A stretch of DNA of 64,000 nucleotides. Source: Spirosoma lacussanchae. GTDB taxonomy: Bacteria; Bacteroidota; Bacteroidia; Cytophagales; Spirosomataceae. The notes beneath the pieces were generated by a model. The model was not told the DNA's origin. It searched no databases and saw nothing but the letters and a program-made list of their open reading frames with translations. The position numbers and the translations under genes are program-made. The DNA lies in contig NZ_SWJG01000001.1 of the NCBI RefSeq assembly GCF_005870035.1, positions 1,723,639 through 1,787,638 on the forward strand, given 5' to 3'. This document shows, one piece after another, positions 36,293 through 45,309 of the stretch (position 1 is its first letter; each line of letters opens with the position of its first letter).

Positions 36293-36685
36293 TTAGCCTC
36301 TGCGGCCGAAGGGGGCGTTAGGCCGGCGGTACTGCTGCTGGGCAAACAGACGCTCGCGCTGGGCAGAGGTCAGCACGGCCAGCATGTCCTGACGTTTCCG
36401 AAGTTGCAGCTGGCGGTAAGCGCTGGGTGTCAGGCGGGCCGTAGCCATGGTGTGGTCGTAGTTGTCTTCGATCTTGTGGAGTTGTTTCTCCTGACGGCGC
36501 GACAGACCAACGATGGCGTCGATGCGATCGATCTTCAGTTCCTCCTGCAATTCATCCCGGTTGCTATTGTATTGGGTTCCGCCATACTGAGGGCCACGGT
36601 TTGGCTGGGGGTAGCCACGTTGAGCAAAGGTTACGCCAGTGGTGAGCGCGAATAAAGTCAGGGCGGCTGCAATTGTCTTTTTCAT
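36293..36685 (-). CDS. Small secreted Spy/CpxP-like or DUF4890-like protein
   Basis: 130 residues with a signal peptide (ending TFAQ). The mature part is Arg/Gln-rich with a ELKIDRIDAIVGLSRRQEKQL-like helix and an LTPSAYRQLQLRKRQDML helix, which recalls the repeated LTxxQ helices of periplasmic Spy/CpxP chaperone-like proteins. Function unknown. It is monocistronic. Confidence 0.6.
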   Translation of the reverse strand: MKKTIAAALTLFALTTGVTFAQRGYPQPNRGPQYGGTQYNSNRDELQEELKIDRIDAIVGLSRRQEKQLHKIEDNYDHTMATARLTPSAYRQLQLRKRQDMLAVLTSAQRERLFAQQQYRRPNAPFGRRG

Positions 36686-36806
36686 GATTCAGTTGTTTTG
36701 CGTTTATGGTTTACTGATCGTTAGAGACAATCTATGGCCGGGCGTTTAACCAGGGTATGGGCGTATCTGGTCGAATGCCGTTTTCGGGTGGCTGAGTCGC
36801 CCCGAA

Positions 36807-37823
36807 TCACGGCTGAATGGCGGGAGACGGGGCGTCGCGCTGGCGGGCCATTGCCTGCGCCAGGATGCTGGCCACAATGAGCTGCAGCGCATGGTACATC
36901 ATGATGGGCAACAGAGCAATACCGGCCACACTGGCAGGAAACAGCACATTGGCCATCACGCTGCCCTGTACCAGAGACTTTTTGGAGCCGCAAAACAGCG
37001 CCGTAATCCGGTCTTCGCGGCTGAAGTGGAGCAGCCGACTGACGAGGATGATAAATCCGTAGATCAGGAAAAATAGGCCCAGCATCAGCGCGGCCAGCGA
37101 AAGCAGATCGGCGGCCGAATAATCGGCAAACAGCCGGCGCTCGAACGACTCACAAAAGGCCGTATAAACAATGAGCAGGATGGTGAACTGGTCGAAGTAG
37201 CGCAGGTACGTTTTATTTCGTTCGGCAAACCAGCCCAGACGCCGGTTCAGCAGGAGCCCCAGCACCACCGGCACCAGCACCTGTAGGGTCAGTTTGCCAA
37301 TAACCCCGCCCAGGTCATAGTCACCACCGGTGCTCGACAGTAGATAACTCATCCAGAGGGGAGTAATAAAGACGCCGATCAGGCTGGAGATGCTGGCGTT
37401 GAAGATGGCCGCCGGCAGATTACCCCCCGCTATAGAAACCATCACGACCGACGATGAAACCGTAGAGGGCAGGGCCGCGACATAAAAGATACCGAGCCAG
37501 AGCAGTTCGGTGTCGGGCGTGAGCCAGACCGCCCGGGCCGCGAGCACAACTGCCGGAAAAACAACGAAGGTGGTCAGGTGAATGACCGAATGAAGCCGGT
37601 AGTTACGAAGCCCGGCCCGTAACTGCTCGAAGTTGAGCCGCAGGCCGTAAAAGAAAAAGATCAGCGAGACGCCATAACCCGCCAGCGACGACAGGGAGAG
37701 AGGCCCCTGCTGAACACCCGGTTCGGGAAAAAGCCGCGCCAGACCAATCATGGCCAGTAGGGCGAGAATAAACCAGTCGAGCCCAACGCGGGCCAGTAAA
37801 GAGCCAAATGATGAGTTTGCCAT
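36807..37823 (-). CDS. Bile acid:sodium symporter family (SBF-like) membrane protein
   Basis: 338 residues with about ten membrane helices, of the YfeH/SBF-like group: GLDWFILALLAMIGLARLFP at the start, FYGLRLNFEQLR, and AALPSTVSSSVVMVSIAGGN in the middle, a typical discontinuous helix region. It is an inner-membrane sodium-coupled transporter of unknown substrate. A strong hairpin lies in its leader, 16 bases before the start codon. Confidence 0.85.
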   Translation of the reverse strand: MANSSFGSLLARVGLDWFILALLAMIGLARLFPEPGVQQGPLSLSSLAGYGVSLIFFFYGLRLNFEQLRAGLRNYRLHSVIHLTTFVVFPAVVLAARAVWLTPDTELLWLGIFYVAALPSTVSSSVVMVSIAGGNLPAAIFNASISSLIGVFITPLWMSYLLSSTGGDYDLGGVIGKLTLQVLVPVVLGLLLNRRLGWFAERNKTYLRYFDQFTILLIVYTAFCESFERRLFADYSAADLLSLAALMLGLFFLIYGFIILVSRLLHFSREDRITALFCGSKKSLVQGSVMANVLFPASVAGIALLPIMMYHALQLIVASILAQAMARQRDAPSPAIQP

Positions 37824-37839
37824 ACCAACGGGTAACCGC

Positions 37840-37872
37840 CCCCGGGTGGTTTTCGTTTGAAACCACCCGGGG
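37840..37872 (-). promoter_or_regulatory. Strong hairpin in the 5' leader of the SBF-like gene
   Basis: CCCCGGGTGGTTT (37840-37852) and its perfect complement (37860-37872) form a 13-base GC-rich stem with a seven-base loop, in the divergent region before ATG 37823. It could control translation or be an RNA-stability element. On the + strand a short T3 follows, so a terminator is also possible. Confidence 0.5.
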
Positions 37873-38008
37873 TTTGACTCGTAGGTCAGGAACTGGTCAG
37901 GCTACGATTTTTGACAATGAAAAATGAATGTACAGAAAGATCATCAGATCATTAAATGATAAGAAGAGTGACCGCTCACGAAAAGGAAGGCTACGGACTG
38001 GTCGATAA

Positions 38009-38041
38009 TTTGTTTCTGAATCTGTATAATTTATATATTAG
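38009..38041 (+). promoter_or_regulatory. Candidate promoter of the FHA/kinase/caspase operon
   Basis: TTTG (38009-38012), 21 bases, then TATATTAG (38034-38041), one base off the TAnnTTTG consensus, with ATG 38066 about 18 bases after the expected start site. The spacing fits Bacteroidota sigma-ABfr promoters. Confidence 0.4.
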
Positions 38042-38065
38042 TGTCGGAATTTGATTCCCCTATCC

Positions 38066-38821
38066 ATGCCTTCTTTAACTAGAAATGACAGCCAGTTGGA
38101 GCAACTGATTGACGATCTCAGTCAATTGCCTGCCTATACCATTGGGCGTCGTTTCGACAATCAGATTGTGATTGCCAACGCCAGAGTAAGCGGCTACCAC
38201 GCCCGGTTGATCCGCTGTACGCCCACCACCTTCGTTCTCGAAGACCTCGCCAGCAAAAACGGTTCGTTCGTCCATGGCACCCGCATCGTCCGCAAAATTG
38301 TTGATCGCCACGACACAGTCCGGCTCGCCGATGTTGAGCTAACCATTTCTGAGCTGCTGGCCCTGCGCAAGCCCGACCCGGTGATGCCTGTGGCCGAGCC
38401 GACGCCACCCCCTGCCATACCGGAGGCTACGGCTAACCCGCTGGACTTCACAATTCCCTTCGCCGACCTGCGACAGGTGTTTGAGCAGTATCCCAACCTG
38501 CGCCGGGACTGCCGAAACCGTGAAAAAATGATCCGGACGGGTAGTGTGCTGCTATCGTCGGTGGTCGGCATCGGCGCGGTACTATCAACCGGTGGGCTGG
38601 CGTTTACGCTGCTCTCCAGCGCGGGATTAGGCATGCTGGTGCCGACGCTATGCTCTACGCTCCTGTCGACCGACGAAAAACTCGAACTCATCGATAAGGA
38701 ATATCGGGAACGTTACCGCTGTCCTAACCCCAGCTGCCGCGATCCGTTCGGCAACCGGGAGTGGGAGCTGCTGGCCCATCAGAAAGTGTGTCGTCGCTGC
38801 CAGGCGATCTGGGTCCGGTAA
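38066..38821 (+). CDS. FHA-domain membrane protein with C-terminal zinc ribbon
   Basis: 251 residues from ATG 38066. The FHA domain (about 22-95) shows IGRR (27-29), the phosphothreonine-binding SGYH (Ser42, His45), and SKNGS (Asn65-Gly66). A Pro-rich linker, a hydrophobic stretch at about 160-200 (one or two membrane helices) and a C-terminal CP..SC / VCRRC zinc-ribbon-like end (Cys219, 224, 242, 245) follow. FHA domains read phosphothreonine written by Ser/Thr kinases; the kinase is six genes on. It is the first gene of an eight-gene run with tight spacing. The C-terminal ribbon is unusual for FHA proteins. Confidence 0.82.
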   Translation: MPSLTRNDSQLEQLIDDLSQLPAYTIGRRFDNQIVIANARVSGYHARLIRCTPTTFVLEDLASKNGSFVHGTRIVRKIVDRHDTVRLADVELTISELLALRKPDPVMPVAEPTPPPAIPEATANPLDFTIPFADLRQVFEQYPNLRRDCRNREKMIRTGSVLLSSVVGIGAVLSTGGLAFTLLSSAGLGMLVPTLCSTLLSTDEKLELIDKEYRERYRCPNPSCRDPFGNREWELLAHQKVCRRCQAIWVR

Positions 38822-38909
38822 ATTTATTGTTCATTGCCACTTACCTTTTTCGGTCGATACCTATACACAGCCATACGGACGTCTTTTTCTCTAAAATCAA
38901 CGTATTATC

Positions 38910-39899
38910 ATGTCACAACCATCCACACCAATCGATCTGCAGACTGACGTTTATCCCGCAACGCCAGCCTCTGCTTCCCCAACGCCAGCCGTTGTTACTG
39001 CCCCGACCAGCCGCCCGGACCGGAAGAAACTGGCGGGTATCTCGGCCGCAGCCCTCTTGCTCGGCGGAGCCAGCTGGGTGGTCAGCCGGGCCATCCTGGA
39101 GAAACAGAACCAGCCGGAACCTGATTCAGACGGTTTTCCACCAAGCGGTGGCGCACCATCGACGATCGAGTTGCCGGCCGAGCTGGACGTTGCCGGGACG
39201 GTTACCGATGCCATGCCGTTTAAGCAGGCCTTCGACGTTGCGCGGCAGGAAGTCGGCTTTGGCGGGGTGTTCAACTGGCACGGCCACTGGTACAGTACCT
39301 TTGAACAGGCCGAATGGAGCAGCCTCTCGCTGGCCCAGCGCCACCAGTTTGCGGAGATGATTACCCAGGAGCAGCTACCCGTTAAACCGTATGCCGACCC
39401 GAATGCACCGGTTGCCGTAAACGCACCGGACGCCGATCAGGACGCGAAAGCCGGGACCGAGCCTACCGTCATTGAAGGGCACATGAATGGTCAGCGGGTT
39501 ATGGGCATCGACTATGATCAGGATGGTGTCATCGATACGCTGGTGATGGAAGGCGCCGATGGCCATGCCTACCGGGTGGTCGATGCCAGCGGTGATGAAG
39601 GACTGGACACCCTCCTGCGCTACGACTCCCTCGACGGAGAACTGGTGGAGATCAGAAAGATTGACGACCCATTCGTGCTGAGCAACGACCAGTTTAGCCA
39701 GGGGCTGGAAGCCAGCATGTCGAAAGAAATTGTGGATTCCATTCTGGAGCCGACCATGGCGCCGGTAGCCCCCGCAGCACCGACCGATTCGCTGAACGAC
39801 GCCAGCCCCGAACCCGATGAGCTTGACTACGTAGCCGACGCTCACGAGCCAGACGATACGTACGTCAACAACGGGGATGTCAGCGAGATGGACGAGTAG
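38910..39899 (+). CDS. Single-pass membrane protein with EF-hand-like repeats
   Basis: 329 residues. A Thr/Pro-rich N-terminus, a membrane helix at about 41-60 (GISAAALLLGGASWVVSRAI) and a large C-terminal domain. The segment GIDYDQDGVIDTLVME has the EF-hand pattern D-x-D-x-D-G-x-I-D and is followed by an imperfect repeat, DASGDEGLDTLLRYD. Calcium binding is therefore possible. The family is not recognised. The gene ends six bases before the next FHA gene, so it is part of the same module. Confidence 0.65.
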   Translation: MSQPSTPIDLQTDVYPATPASASPTPAVVTAPTSRPDRKKLAGISAAALLLGGASWVVSRAILEKQNQPEPDSDGFPPSGGAPSTIELPAELDVAGTVTDAMPFKQAFDVARQEVGFGGVFNWHGHWYSTFEQAEWSSLSLAQRHQFAEMITQEQLPVKPYADPNAPVAVNAPDADQDAKAGTEPTVIEGHMNGQRVMGIDYDQDGVIDTLVMEGADGHAYRVVDASGDEGLDTLLRYDSLDGELVEIRKIDDPFVLSNDQFSQGLEASMSKEIVDSILEPTMAPVAPAAPTDSLNDASPEPDELDYVADAHEPDDTYVNNGDVSEMDE

Positions 39900-39904
39900 G
39901 GCGT

Positions 39905-40510
39905 ATGACAGGCTTCAAAACTACGCTTATTACCTGCCATCAGTGCGCCCGGCGCATTATGGTTCGGGCGGCCGATGCCGAGCGCGGCAGCATCATCTGC
40001 TCCCACCTGGGCTGCGGGGCCATCAACACCCTGCAAACGACGTTTCAGTATGACGAACGGCTGGTACAGGGGCTTCCCGGCTATGGGCAGCTGGTTTGCC
40101 AGCGCGACCCGACGCAGGTGTACCCGCTTCAGTTCGGCGATAACGTGATCGGCACATCTAACACCTGCACGGTTCAGGTGGAGCGGTTCATGCATGGCGG
40201 ACAGTGCTTCGTCAGTCGGCGGCATTGCACCCTGACGGTTACGTTCGATCCCTGGGCCGGCCAGCTGCGGTACCTGCTCCAGGACGGCGTTGCTGATCCG
40301 CAGCAGCCGGAGGTTCGGCAGTACAGCCTCAACGGCACCCAGCTGAACCAGGTCCCGATTCGCAAAACTGAACTGATCGATGTCGCTGACCAGGCGCTGA
40401 TTACCCTGGGCGGAGCCGATCATTTTCGGCTCATTCATTTTTCTATCCCACAACCCATGCTCGACTCGTACAGGATCGAGCTAGCCTTCAATCCCGATCG
40501 TACTCAATAA
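39905..40510 (+). CDS. Zinc-ribbon FHA-domain protein
   Basis: 201 residues. The N-terminal zinc ribbon has CHQC (Cys11, Cys14) and CSHLGC (Cys32, Cys37). A divergent FHA domain follows (about 72-180), with VIGTS (Gly83), SRRH (Ser104, His107) and NGT (Asn143-Gly144). It is cytoplasmic. It starts six bases after the preceding stop and ends four before the PP2C gene. It likely reads phosphothreonine marks made by the encoded kinase. Confidence 0.82.
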   Translation: MTGFKTTLITCHQCARRIMVRAADAERGSIICSHLGCGAINTLQTTFQYDERLVQGLPGYGQLVCQRDPTQVYPLQFGDNVIGTSNTCTVQVERFMHGGQCFVSRRHCTLTVTFDPWAGQLRYLLQDGVADPQQPEVRQYSLNGTQLNQVPIRKTELIDVADQALITLGGADHFRLIHFSIPQPMLDSYRIELAFNPDRTQ

Positions 40511-40513
40511 GTT

Positions 40514-41317
40514 ATGATTATTCAGCCTGCTTTGCCGCTTGCGTTTTCGCAGGTCGGTCAGCGGCCTGTCAACCAGGATGCCCTGTATCCGCCGGTCGAC
40601 ATGGCCACGCCAGCGTCACAGCTCTTTATCGTTTGTGATGGAATGGGGGGAGCCGACAAGGGCGAAGTGGCGAGTCAGTTGCTGTGCCAGGCTCTTGCCC
40701 GGTACGCCAGTGCCCGACCTGAACTGGTCTTTGACAGCCACCACCTGAGTCGCGCCCTCGACGAAGCGTACGAAGCCTACAACGCCTATCTGCAGGACCA
40801 TCCGCTCGTTAGCCGCATGGGGTCAACGCTGGCCCTGGTACAACTCCACGAGCGGGGCGTTACGGTAGCACACCTGGGCGACAGCCGCGTTTATCAGTTT
40901 CGGGACGGGAAAATTATCTTCTGCACCCAAGATCACCGGCAGGTAATCGATATGGTCGAGGCCGGCATTATCACCGCTGCCCAAGCCCGAACCCATCCCT
41001 GGCGAAACCGGCTCAGCCGCGCGGTACTGGCCGTGGCGTCGGCCGCTGACAAACCCGCAGCCCGGCCGGCGGCCGATGTGGTCGTGCTGACCGATGTTCA
41101 ACCCGGCGACTACTTTTTCATGTGTACAGATGGGGTGCTGGAAACGCTCGACGATCAGATGCTGGAAACGATACTGGCCATCGACCGGTCGGAGCAGGAG
41201 CACATCCAGTCTATACAGATCATGTGTGCGGGCCAGACCAAAGACAACTACTCGGCTTATCTGATCGGTATCCATCAGGTAAGCCAGCCTGAACCTGCCA
41301 GAGCCATTTTGTCATGA
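40514..41317 (+). CDS. PP2C-family Ser/Thr phosphatase
   Basis: 267 residues. Motifs of PP2C phosphatases are visible: GQRPVNQDA (metal Asp22), CDGMGG (Asp42), HLGDSRVY and TDGVLE. It is a soluble metal-dependent phosphatase that should reverse the phosphorylation done by the Ser/Thr kinase in this operon. Its stop overlaps the start of the caspase gene (ATGA), indicating translational coupling. Confidence 0.9.
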   Translation: MIIQPALPLAFSQVGQRPVNQDALYPPVDMATPASQLFIVCDGMGGADKGEVASQLLCQALARYASARPELVFDSHHLSRALDEAYEAYNAYLQDHPLVSRMGSTLALVQLHERGVTVAHLGDSRVYQFRDGKIIFCTQDHRQVIDMVEAGIITAAQARTHPWRNRLSRAVLAVASAADKPAARPAADVVVLTDVQPGDYFFMCTDGVLETLDDQMLETILAIDRSEQEHIQSIQIMCAGQTKDNYSAYLIGIHQVSQPEPARAILS

Positions 41318-42084
41318 TCGTTCACTTACTGAGCCTGCTGTCTTTATTGTGGCTACCGAGTCAGGTGCCCGGCGGGCAGACCTATGCTGTGGTAATCGGC
41401 ATCTCAGACTATAAAGCCCTGACGTATTCGACGGGTGATCTGCGATTTGCGGATCGGGATGCCTGGCAGGTGGTTTCGTTTCTGAAGAGTCGCGCCGGGG
41501 GCAACGTGCCAGCCGCCAACATCCGGCTCCTGACCAACCAGCAGGCTACGCAGGCCAATATTGCACAGGCGCTCCGGCTGTTTCGGCAGGCGCGTCGCAC
41601 CGATCGGGTGATTCTGTACTTTTCGGGACATGGGCTGCCCGACAGTTTTGTGCCCTACGATGCCCGTCCCGGCAGCCCGGCGCGTCTGTTGAGCTACCCA
41701 ATGATCAAGGCCGCTTTCCACGACTCGGCAGCGGGGACCAAACTCTGCATCGCCGATGCCTGCATGTCGGGCGGCATGACCCAGCCCAGGACCAGCCGCC
41801 CGGCCCTCGTGCCGTCGGTTCAGGACGGGAGCAATGTGGCCATGCTGCTGGCCAGCCGGTCTACCCAGTACGCACTCGAAGATGGCCGACTGGCCGGGGG
41901 CGCCTTCACTTATTTTATACTGCGGGGACTGACGGGCCAGGGCGATCTGGACGGTAACCGGATCGTGACCATCCGCGAGCTGCACCGATACATTGCTCCC
42001 CGCGTTCGGAAGATGACGCGGGGGCAGCAAACGCCCCTGTTTTACGGTCGCTTTTCCGACGATCTGCCCCTGGCGTATCTGTGA
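41314..42084 (+). CDS. Secreted caspase-like (C14) protease
   Basis: 256 residues. After an N-terminal hydrophobic segment that looks like a signal peptide (about 1-20), the caspase fold begins at YAVVIGISDY. The catalytic dyad is His106 (YFSGHG) and Cys150 (ADACMSG), followed by a second subunit-like half with ASRSTQYALEDGRLAGGAF. Such orthocaspase-type enzymes cut after Arg/Lys or Asp; specificity is not readable. Export would put it in the periplasm, which is unusual beside kinase and FHA genes. It overlaps the PP2C gene by four bases. Confidence 0.85.
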   Translation: MIVHLLSLLSLLWLPSQVPGGQTYAVVIGISDYKALTYSTGDLRFADRDAWQVVSFLKSRAGGNVPAANIRLLTNQQATQANIAQALRLFRQARRTDRVILYFSGHGLPDSFVPYDARPGSPARLLSYPMIKAAFHDSAAGTKLCIADACMSGGMTQPRTSRPALVPSVQDGSNVAMLLASRSTQYALEDGRLAGGAFTYFILRGLTGQGDLDGNRIVTIRELHRYIAPRVRKMTRGQQTPLFYGRFSDDLPLAYL

Positions 42085-42117
42085 GCGTTCACCTACTGAT
42101 TAACTACGTTGCTTGCT

Positions 42118-44364
42118 ATGAATCAAACGTTTACCACTTTTCAGGACTTCAGACAACGGTATCCCATCCGCCCCAACGATGAGGGAATGCTGTTAGGCAG
42201 CGGCTCGTACGGGCGGGTTATCAAGGTTGAAGATCAGCTGGAGACGGAATGGGTTGCCATCAAGATCAGCGAGTTCAAAGGTAACGATACCAAATCGCTG
42301 AAGGCCGAAGTGGAGCTGGCCCAGCGGGTACCGCGCCAGGCCAACATTGCCCGCTACGACGCCTGCTACCGGCTCGAAACCGACACGAGTGTCAGCGATT
42401 TTGCCATCATGAAGTACTACCCGGATGGCAATCTGGCCGACCTGCTCCGGCGGGTCACGCTAACGCCAGCCCAGATCTACGATATTTCGCGGGGCATCCT
42501 GCTCGGTCTTCAGCATCTGCACCGCAGCCGGATCGTACACCGCGATTTCAAACCGGCCAACATCCTGATCTCCCGCGACAACGCTGGCCGGTTCATACCC
42601 AAGATCGCCGATTTTGGACTGAGCAAACTGGTGCGCGACGATGAGATCGAAAGTTCTGACTTCGACCTGAGCGATGGGCGCGGCACCCCCTCTTATAAAG
42701 CCCCGGAGCAGATTGAAGGGAGCCGGGTGAGCTTCAACCTCGATCTATGGGCGTTCGGGGTGATTCTCTACGAGATCATGACGGGCGAAAAACCGTTCCG
42801 GGCCGACCTGCGTGTCACCAGCGAACAATCGGCCCGGCGCGAGATCGAGAAAAAAATCATTACCGTTGAGCTGCCTGCCCGGCTTAATCAGGTGCCTGAG
42901 CCGTATAACGCCATGATTCGTCGGTGTCTGGTCCGGGATATCCACAAACGCGTTCGTAAAGAAGATGAACTGCTCGACCTGCTCGACCAGATTCCGCAGC
43001 TGCTGGCCGACGCCCGTGCGCTGGCCGATGCCCATCAGTATAAGCAGGCCATTGCCGTTTACGAGCAGGTGCTGACCAAGCGCGAAAACCAGGCCGAAGC
43101 GCAGGCGGGTATCCGGCAGGCTAAGGCCGCGCTGGAGCGGCAGCTGCTCAACGACCTGATCGCCGAAGCCGAAACGCTGGTTCGGCAAAACCGGTTTGAT
43201 CAGGCAAAATCGGTCTACGAGCAGGTGTTGCTGCGAGAGGCATCACATATGGTAGCTACCCTGGGGCTGGCCCTGTGCGACGAGCAGCTGCGTCCTAAAC
43301 CTCAGCCGATCGAGCCGGAAACCGACGCGTTTGTTGGCGAGCGGACCGATGTGTACGTAGCCCCACCGGCGCCTAAACCCGCTGTTGTCCGGGCTCCACC
43401 CGTCGTTAACCCCCCCGCGACGGAGCGCGCTAAACCCATTCCGGGGCCGGTCGTGGCAGCACCGCCGGTACCCGCCCGTTTCCCTGTCAGGCCGGTATCG
43501 GCTCCCGTAGCTGCGGGTGTTGGCACCAGGCTGGCTACCCGAACGTTTTCGTGGCGGGTGGTTGCTCCGCTGGTGGGGCTGAGCGGCCTGGCTCTGTTTT
43601 TCGTGTTACAGCAACCCGGTTTGTTCGGTGGCAGCCAGCGTGTGGAAGACCCGGGAACAAAGAGCGACAAGGCAACGGTCGTCCCGGCAGTACCGCCCGC
43701 TGGTGAGGATAAAAAAACGCCCAGGGAACCCGAACCCAAAACAGTTTTGCCGGCTCCCGCAGGCCGGGAGGCCATCAACCAGCGCGTTGCGGTTGCTCTT
43801 CAGAAGGCCAGATCGGCTTTTCGGCTAAAAGACTATAAAACGGCGTACGAACTGACCGACAGTGCCCTGCAGCTTGATCCGTCCCGGCACGATGTGGCCG
43901 CTTTGCGCACGGCATCGCTGAACGAACTGCGTAAGGCCAAAGCCCCCATTCCGGAAACACGACCCCCCGCAGAGACGCCCAAAACAGGCGAGTTGCCCGC
44001 CCCGACGGACGATGCCAAAACCAAACCGGCTGATCCGACCCCGACCCCCAAAGAAACCGGAGCCAGTGCGAAACAGCTGGCCCAGGAAGAATTTGACCAG
44101 CTCATCGACGAGGGGATGAAGGCCATCACTAACGGCAACAACAAAGCCAAAGCCATAGCGGCTTTCACGAAGGCGCAGGGCCTCACCAAAGAATACGAAC
44201 TCAACACCGCCCGGGCCGAAGCGGCTTACGCCTACAACATGAGCAAGGCCGGGAAACTATTTGACAGAGACGAGCTGGAAGGCGCCAAAGACTGGTACCA
44301 GGTGGCCAAAGCTGTAAAAGACACCGAAGAAGTCCGACGGAAAATCAAACAATGCACAAACTAG
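42118..44364 (+). CDS. Transmembrane Ser/Thr protein kinase with TPR-like repeats
   Basis: 748 residues from ATG 42118. The kinase domain (about 20-285) has the glycine loop GSGSYG (27-32), Lys49 (VAIKI), HRDFKPAN (141-148), DFG (165-167) and APE (195-197), so it looks active. TPR-like helices follow (about 300-390), then a Pro/Ala linker, a membrane helix at about 480-498 and a C-terminal Ala/Lys-rich region with further TPR-like helices that would lie in the periplasm. It should phosphorylate Thr/Ser on partners read by the two FHA proteins and be reversed by the PP2C. It lies 33 bases after the caspase gene. Confidence 0.9.
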   Translation: MNQTFTTFQDFRQRYPIRPNDEGMLLGSGSYGRVIKVEDQLETEWVAIKISEFKGNDTKSLKAEVELAQRVPRQANIARYDACYRLETDTSVSDFAIMKYYPDGNLADLLRRVTLTPAQIYDISRGILLGLQHLHRSRIVHRDFKPANILISRDNAGRFIPKIADFGLSKLVRDDEIESSDFDLSDGRGTPSYKAPEQIEGSRVSFNLDLWAFGVILYEIMTGEKPFRADLRVTSEQSARREIEKKIITVELPARLNQVPEPYNAMIRRCLVRDIHKRVRKEDELLDLLDQIPQLLADARALADAHQYKQAIAVYEQVLTKRENQAEAQAGIRQAKAALERQLLNDLIAEAETLVRQNRFDQAKSVYEQVLLREASHMVATLGLALCDEQLRPKPQPIEPETDAFVGERTDVYVAPPAPKPAVVRAPPVVNPPATERAKPIPGPVVAAPPVPARFPVRPVSAPVAAGVGTRLATRTFSWRVVAPLVGLSGLALFFVLQQPGLFGGSQRVEDPGTKSDKATVVPAVPPAGEDKKTPREPEPKTVLPAPAGREAINQRVAVALQKARSAFRLKDYKTAYELTDSALQLDPSRHDVAALRTASLNELRKAKAPIPETRPPAETPKTGELPAPTDDAKTKPADPTPTPKETGASAKQLAQEEFDQLIDEGMKAITNGNNKAKAIAAFTKAQGLTKEYELNTARAEAAYAYNMSKAGKLFDRDELEGAKDWYQVAKAVKDTEEVRRKIKQCTN

Positions 44365-44376
44365 TACCTCCATTTT

Positions 44377-45273
44377 ATGCGTAAGCTATTACATCTATCC
44401 ATCCTGCTTTCATTATTGACAGCCCCCTTTGTGACCACCGCCTACGGGCATACCGCCTTCAGCCTGACTGCGGTCGATGACGAGTATGACCGGTACAAAA
44501 AACGGGGCGACGATTACTTCAAGGAAGGCAAGTACTTCGAAGCCCGCCGACAGTATCAGAACTGCCTGGAGGTGCCCGGTTTTGAAAACGATGCCTACGC
44601 CAGGGGCCAGATCGAGGAGTGTACTACGGGACTGAACCTGCGCAAACAGGCCGAAGATGCTTTGCGGCAGGGCAAAGGACCCGAAGCCGTAGCGCTGCTG
44701 AACCAGCTGCTCAACCTGAACCCCGACGACGTAATTACCCGCGCCCAATATGCCGACTATTACGAACGGGAAGGGAACCTACTCTTCAACCAGAAGCGGT
44801 ATCTGCTGGCCCGGGAGAGTTATTCGAAAGCGCTTACCTATACCACCACCCGGCAGGAGACGCTGCGGCTCCAGATCAGAACCATCGACAACCTGACCCG
44901 GCCCTCCCGGCGCGTGGGGCTGAAACTAGCCACGGGGGTTGTCGCCATCGGGGCGGGGGCCTACGCCCTCCTGCTGCGGAGCGACTACCAGTCGAAAATA
45001 GATGCTCTAAACCAGATCAGCCAAACCACCGACCCAACCAATAGTGGCGAGATTGCCGACCCGGCCGCGTACCAACAGTACAGCGACGCCTATGCCGCAG
45101 CGGAAGCGGCTCAGCAAAAAAGCGGCCTGTTCAAAGCCTGCATTGGGGTAGCGGCCATAGCGACGGTGGCCGAGATCTACCTGCTACTGCGTAAACCCAA
45201 ACCCCGCACAACGGCGCTGGAGCTGAAACCGGCCTCACAGGCGTGGGGGCTGGCGGTATCCTACAAGTTTTAA
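44377..45273 (+). CDS. TPR-repeat protein with signal peptide and two membrane segments
   Basis: 298 residues. An N-terminal signal peptide or helix is followed by TPR-like repeats from about residue 40 (DRYKKRGDDYFKEGKYFEARRQY), then two hydrophobic stretches (about 190-210 and 248-270). Function unknown. It starts 12 bases after the kinase gene and is similar in its helical periplasmic design to the kinase C-terminus, so it may interact with it (inference). Confidence 0.65.
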   Translation: MRKLLHLSILLSLLTAPFVTTAYGHTAFSLTAVDDEYDRYKKRGDDYFKEGKYFEARRQYQNCLEVPGFENDAYARGQIEECTTGLNLRKQAEDALRQGKGPEAVALLNQLLNLNPDDVITRAQYADYYEREGNLLFNQKRYLLARESYSKALTYTTTRQETLRLQIRTIDNLTRPSRRVGLKLATGVVAIGAGAYALLLRSDYQSKIDALNQISQTTDPTNSGEIADPAAYQQYSDAYAAAEAAQQKSGLFKACIGVAAIATVAEIYLLLRKPKPRTTALELKPASQAWGLAVSYKF

Positions 45274-45309
45274 CTGTTTCTGTTCACACCCATTTTCGTG
45301 ATAACACCC

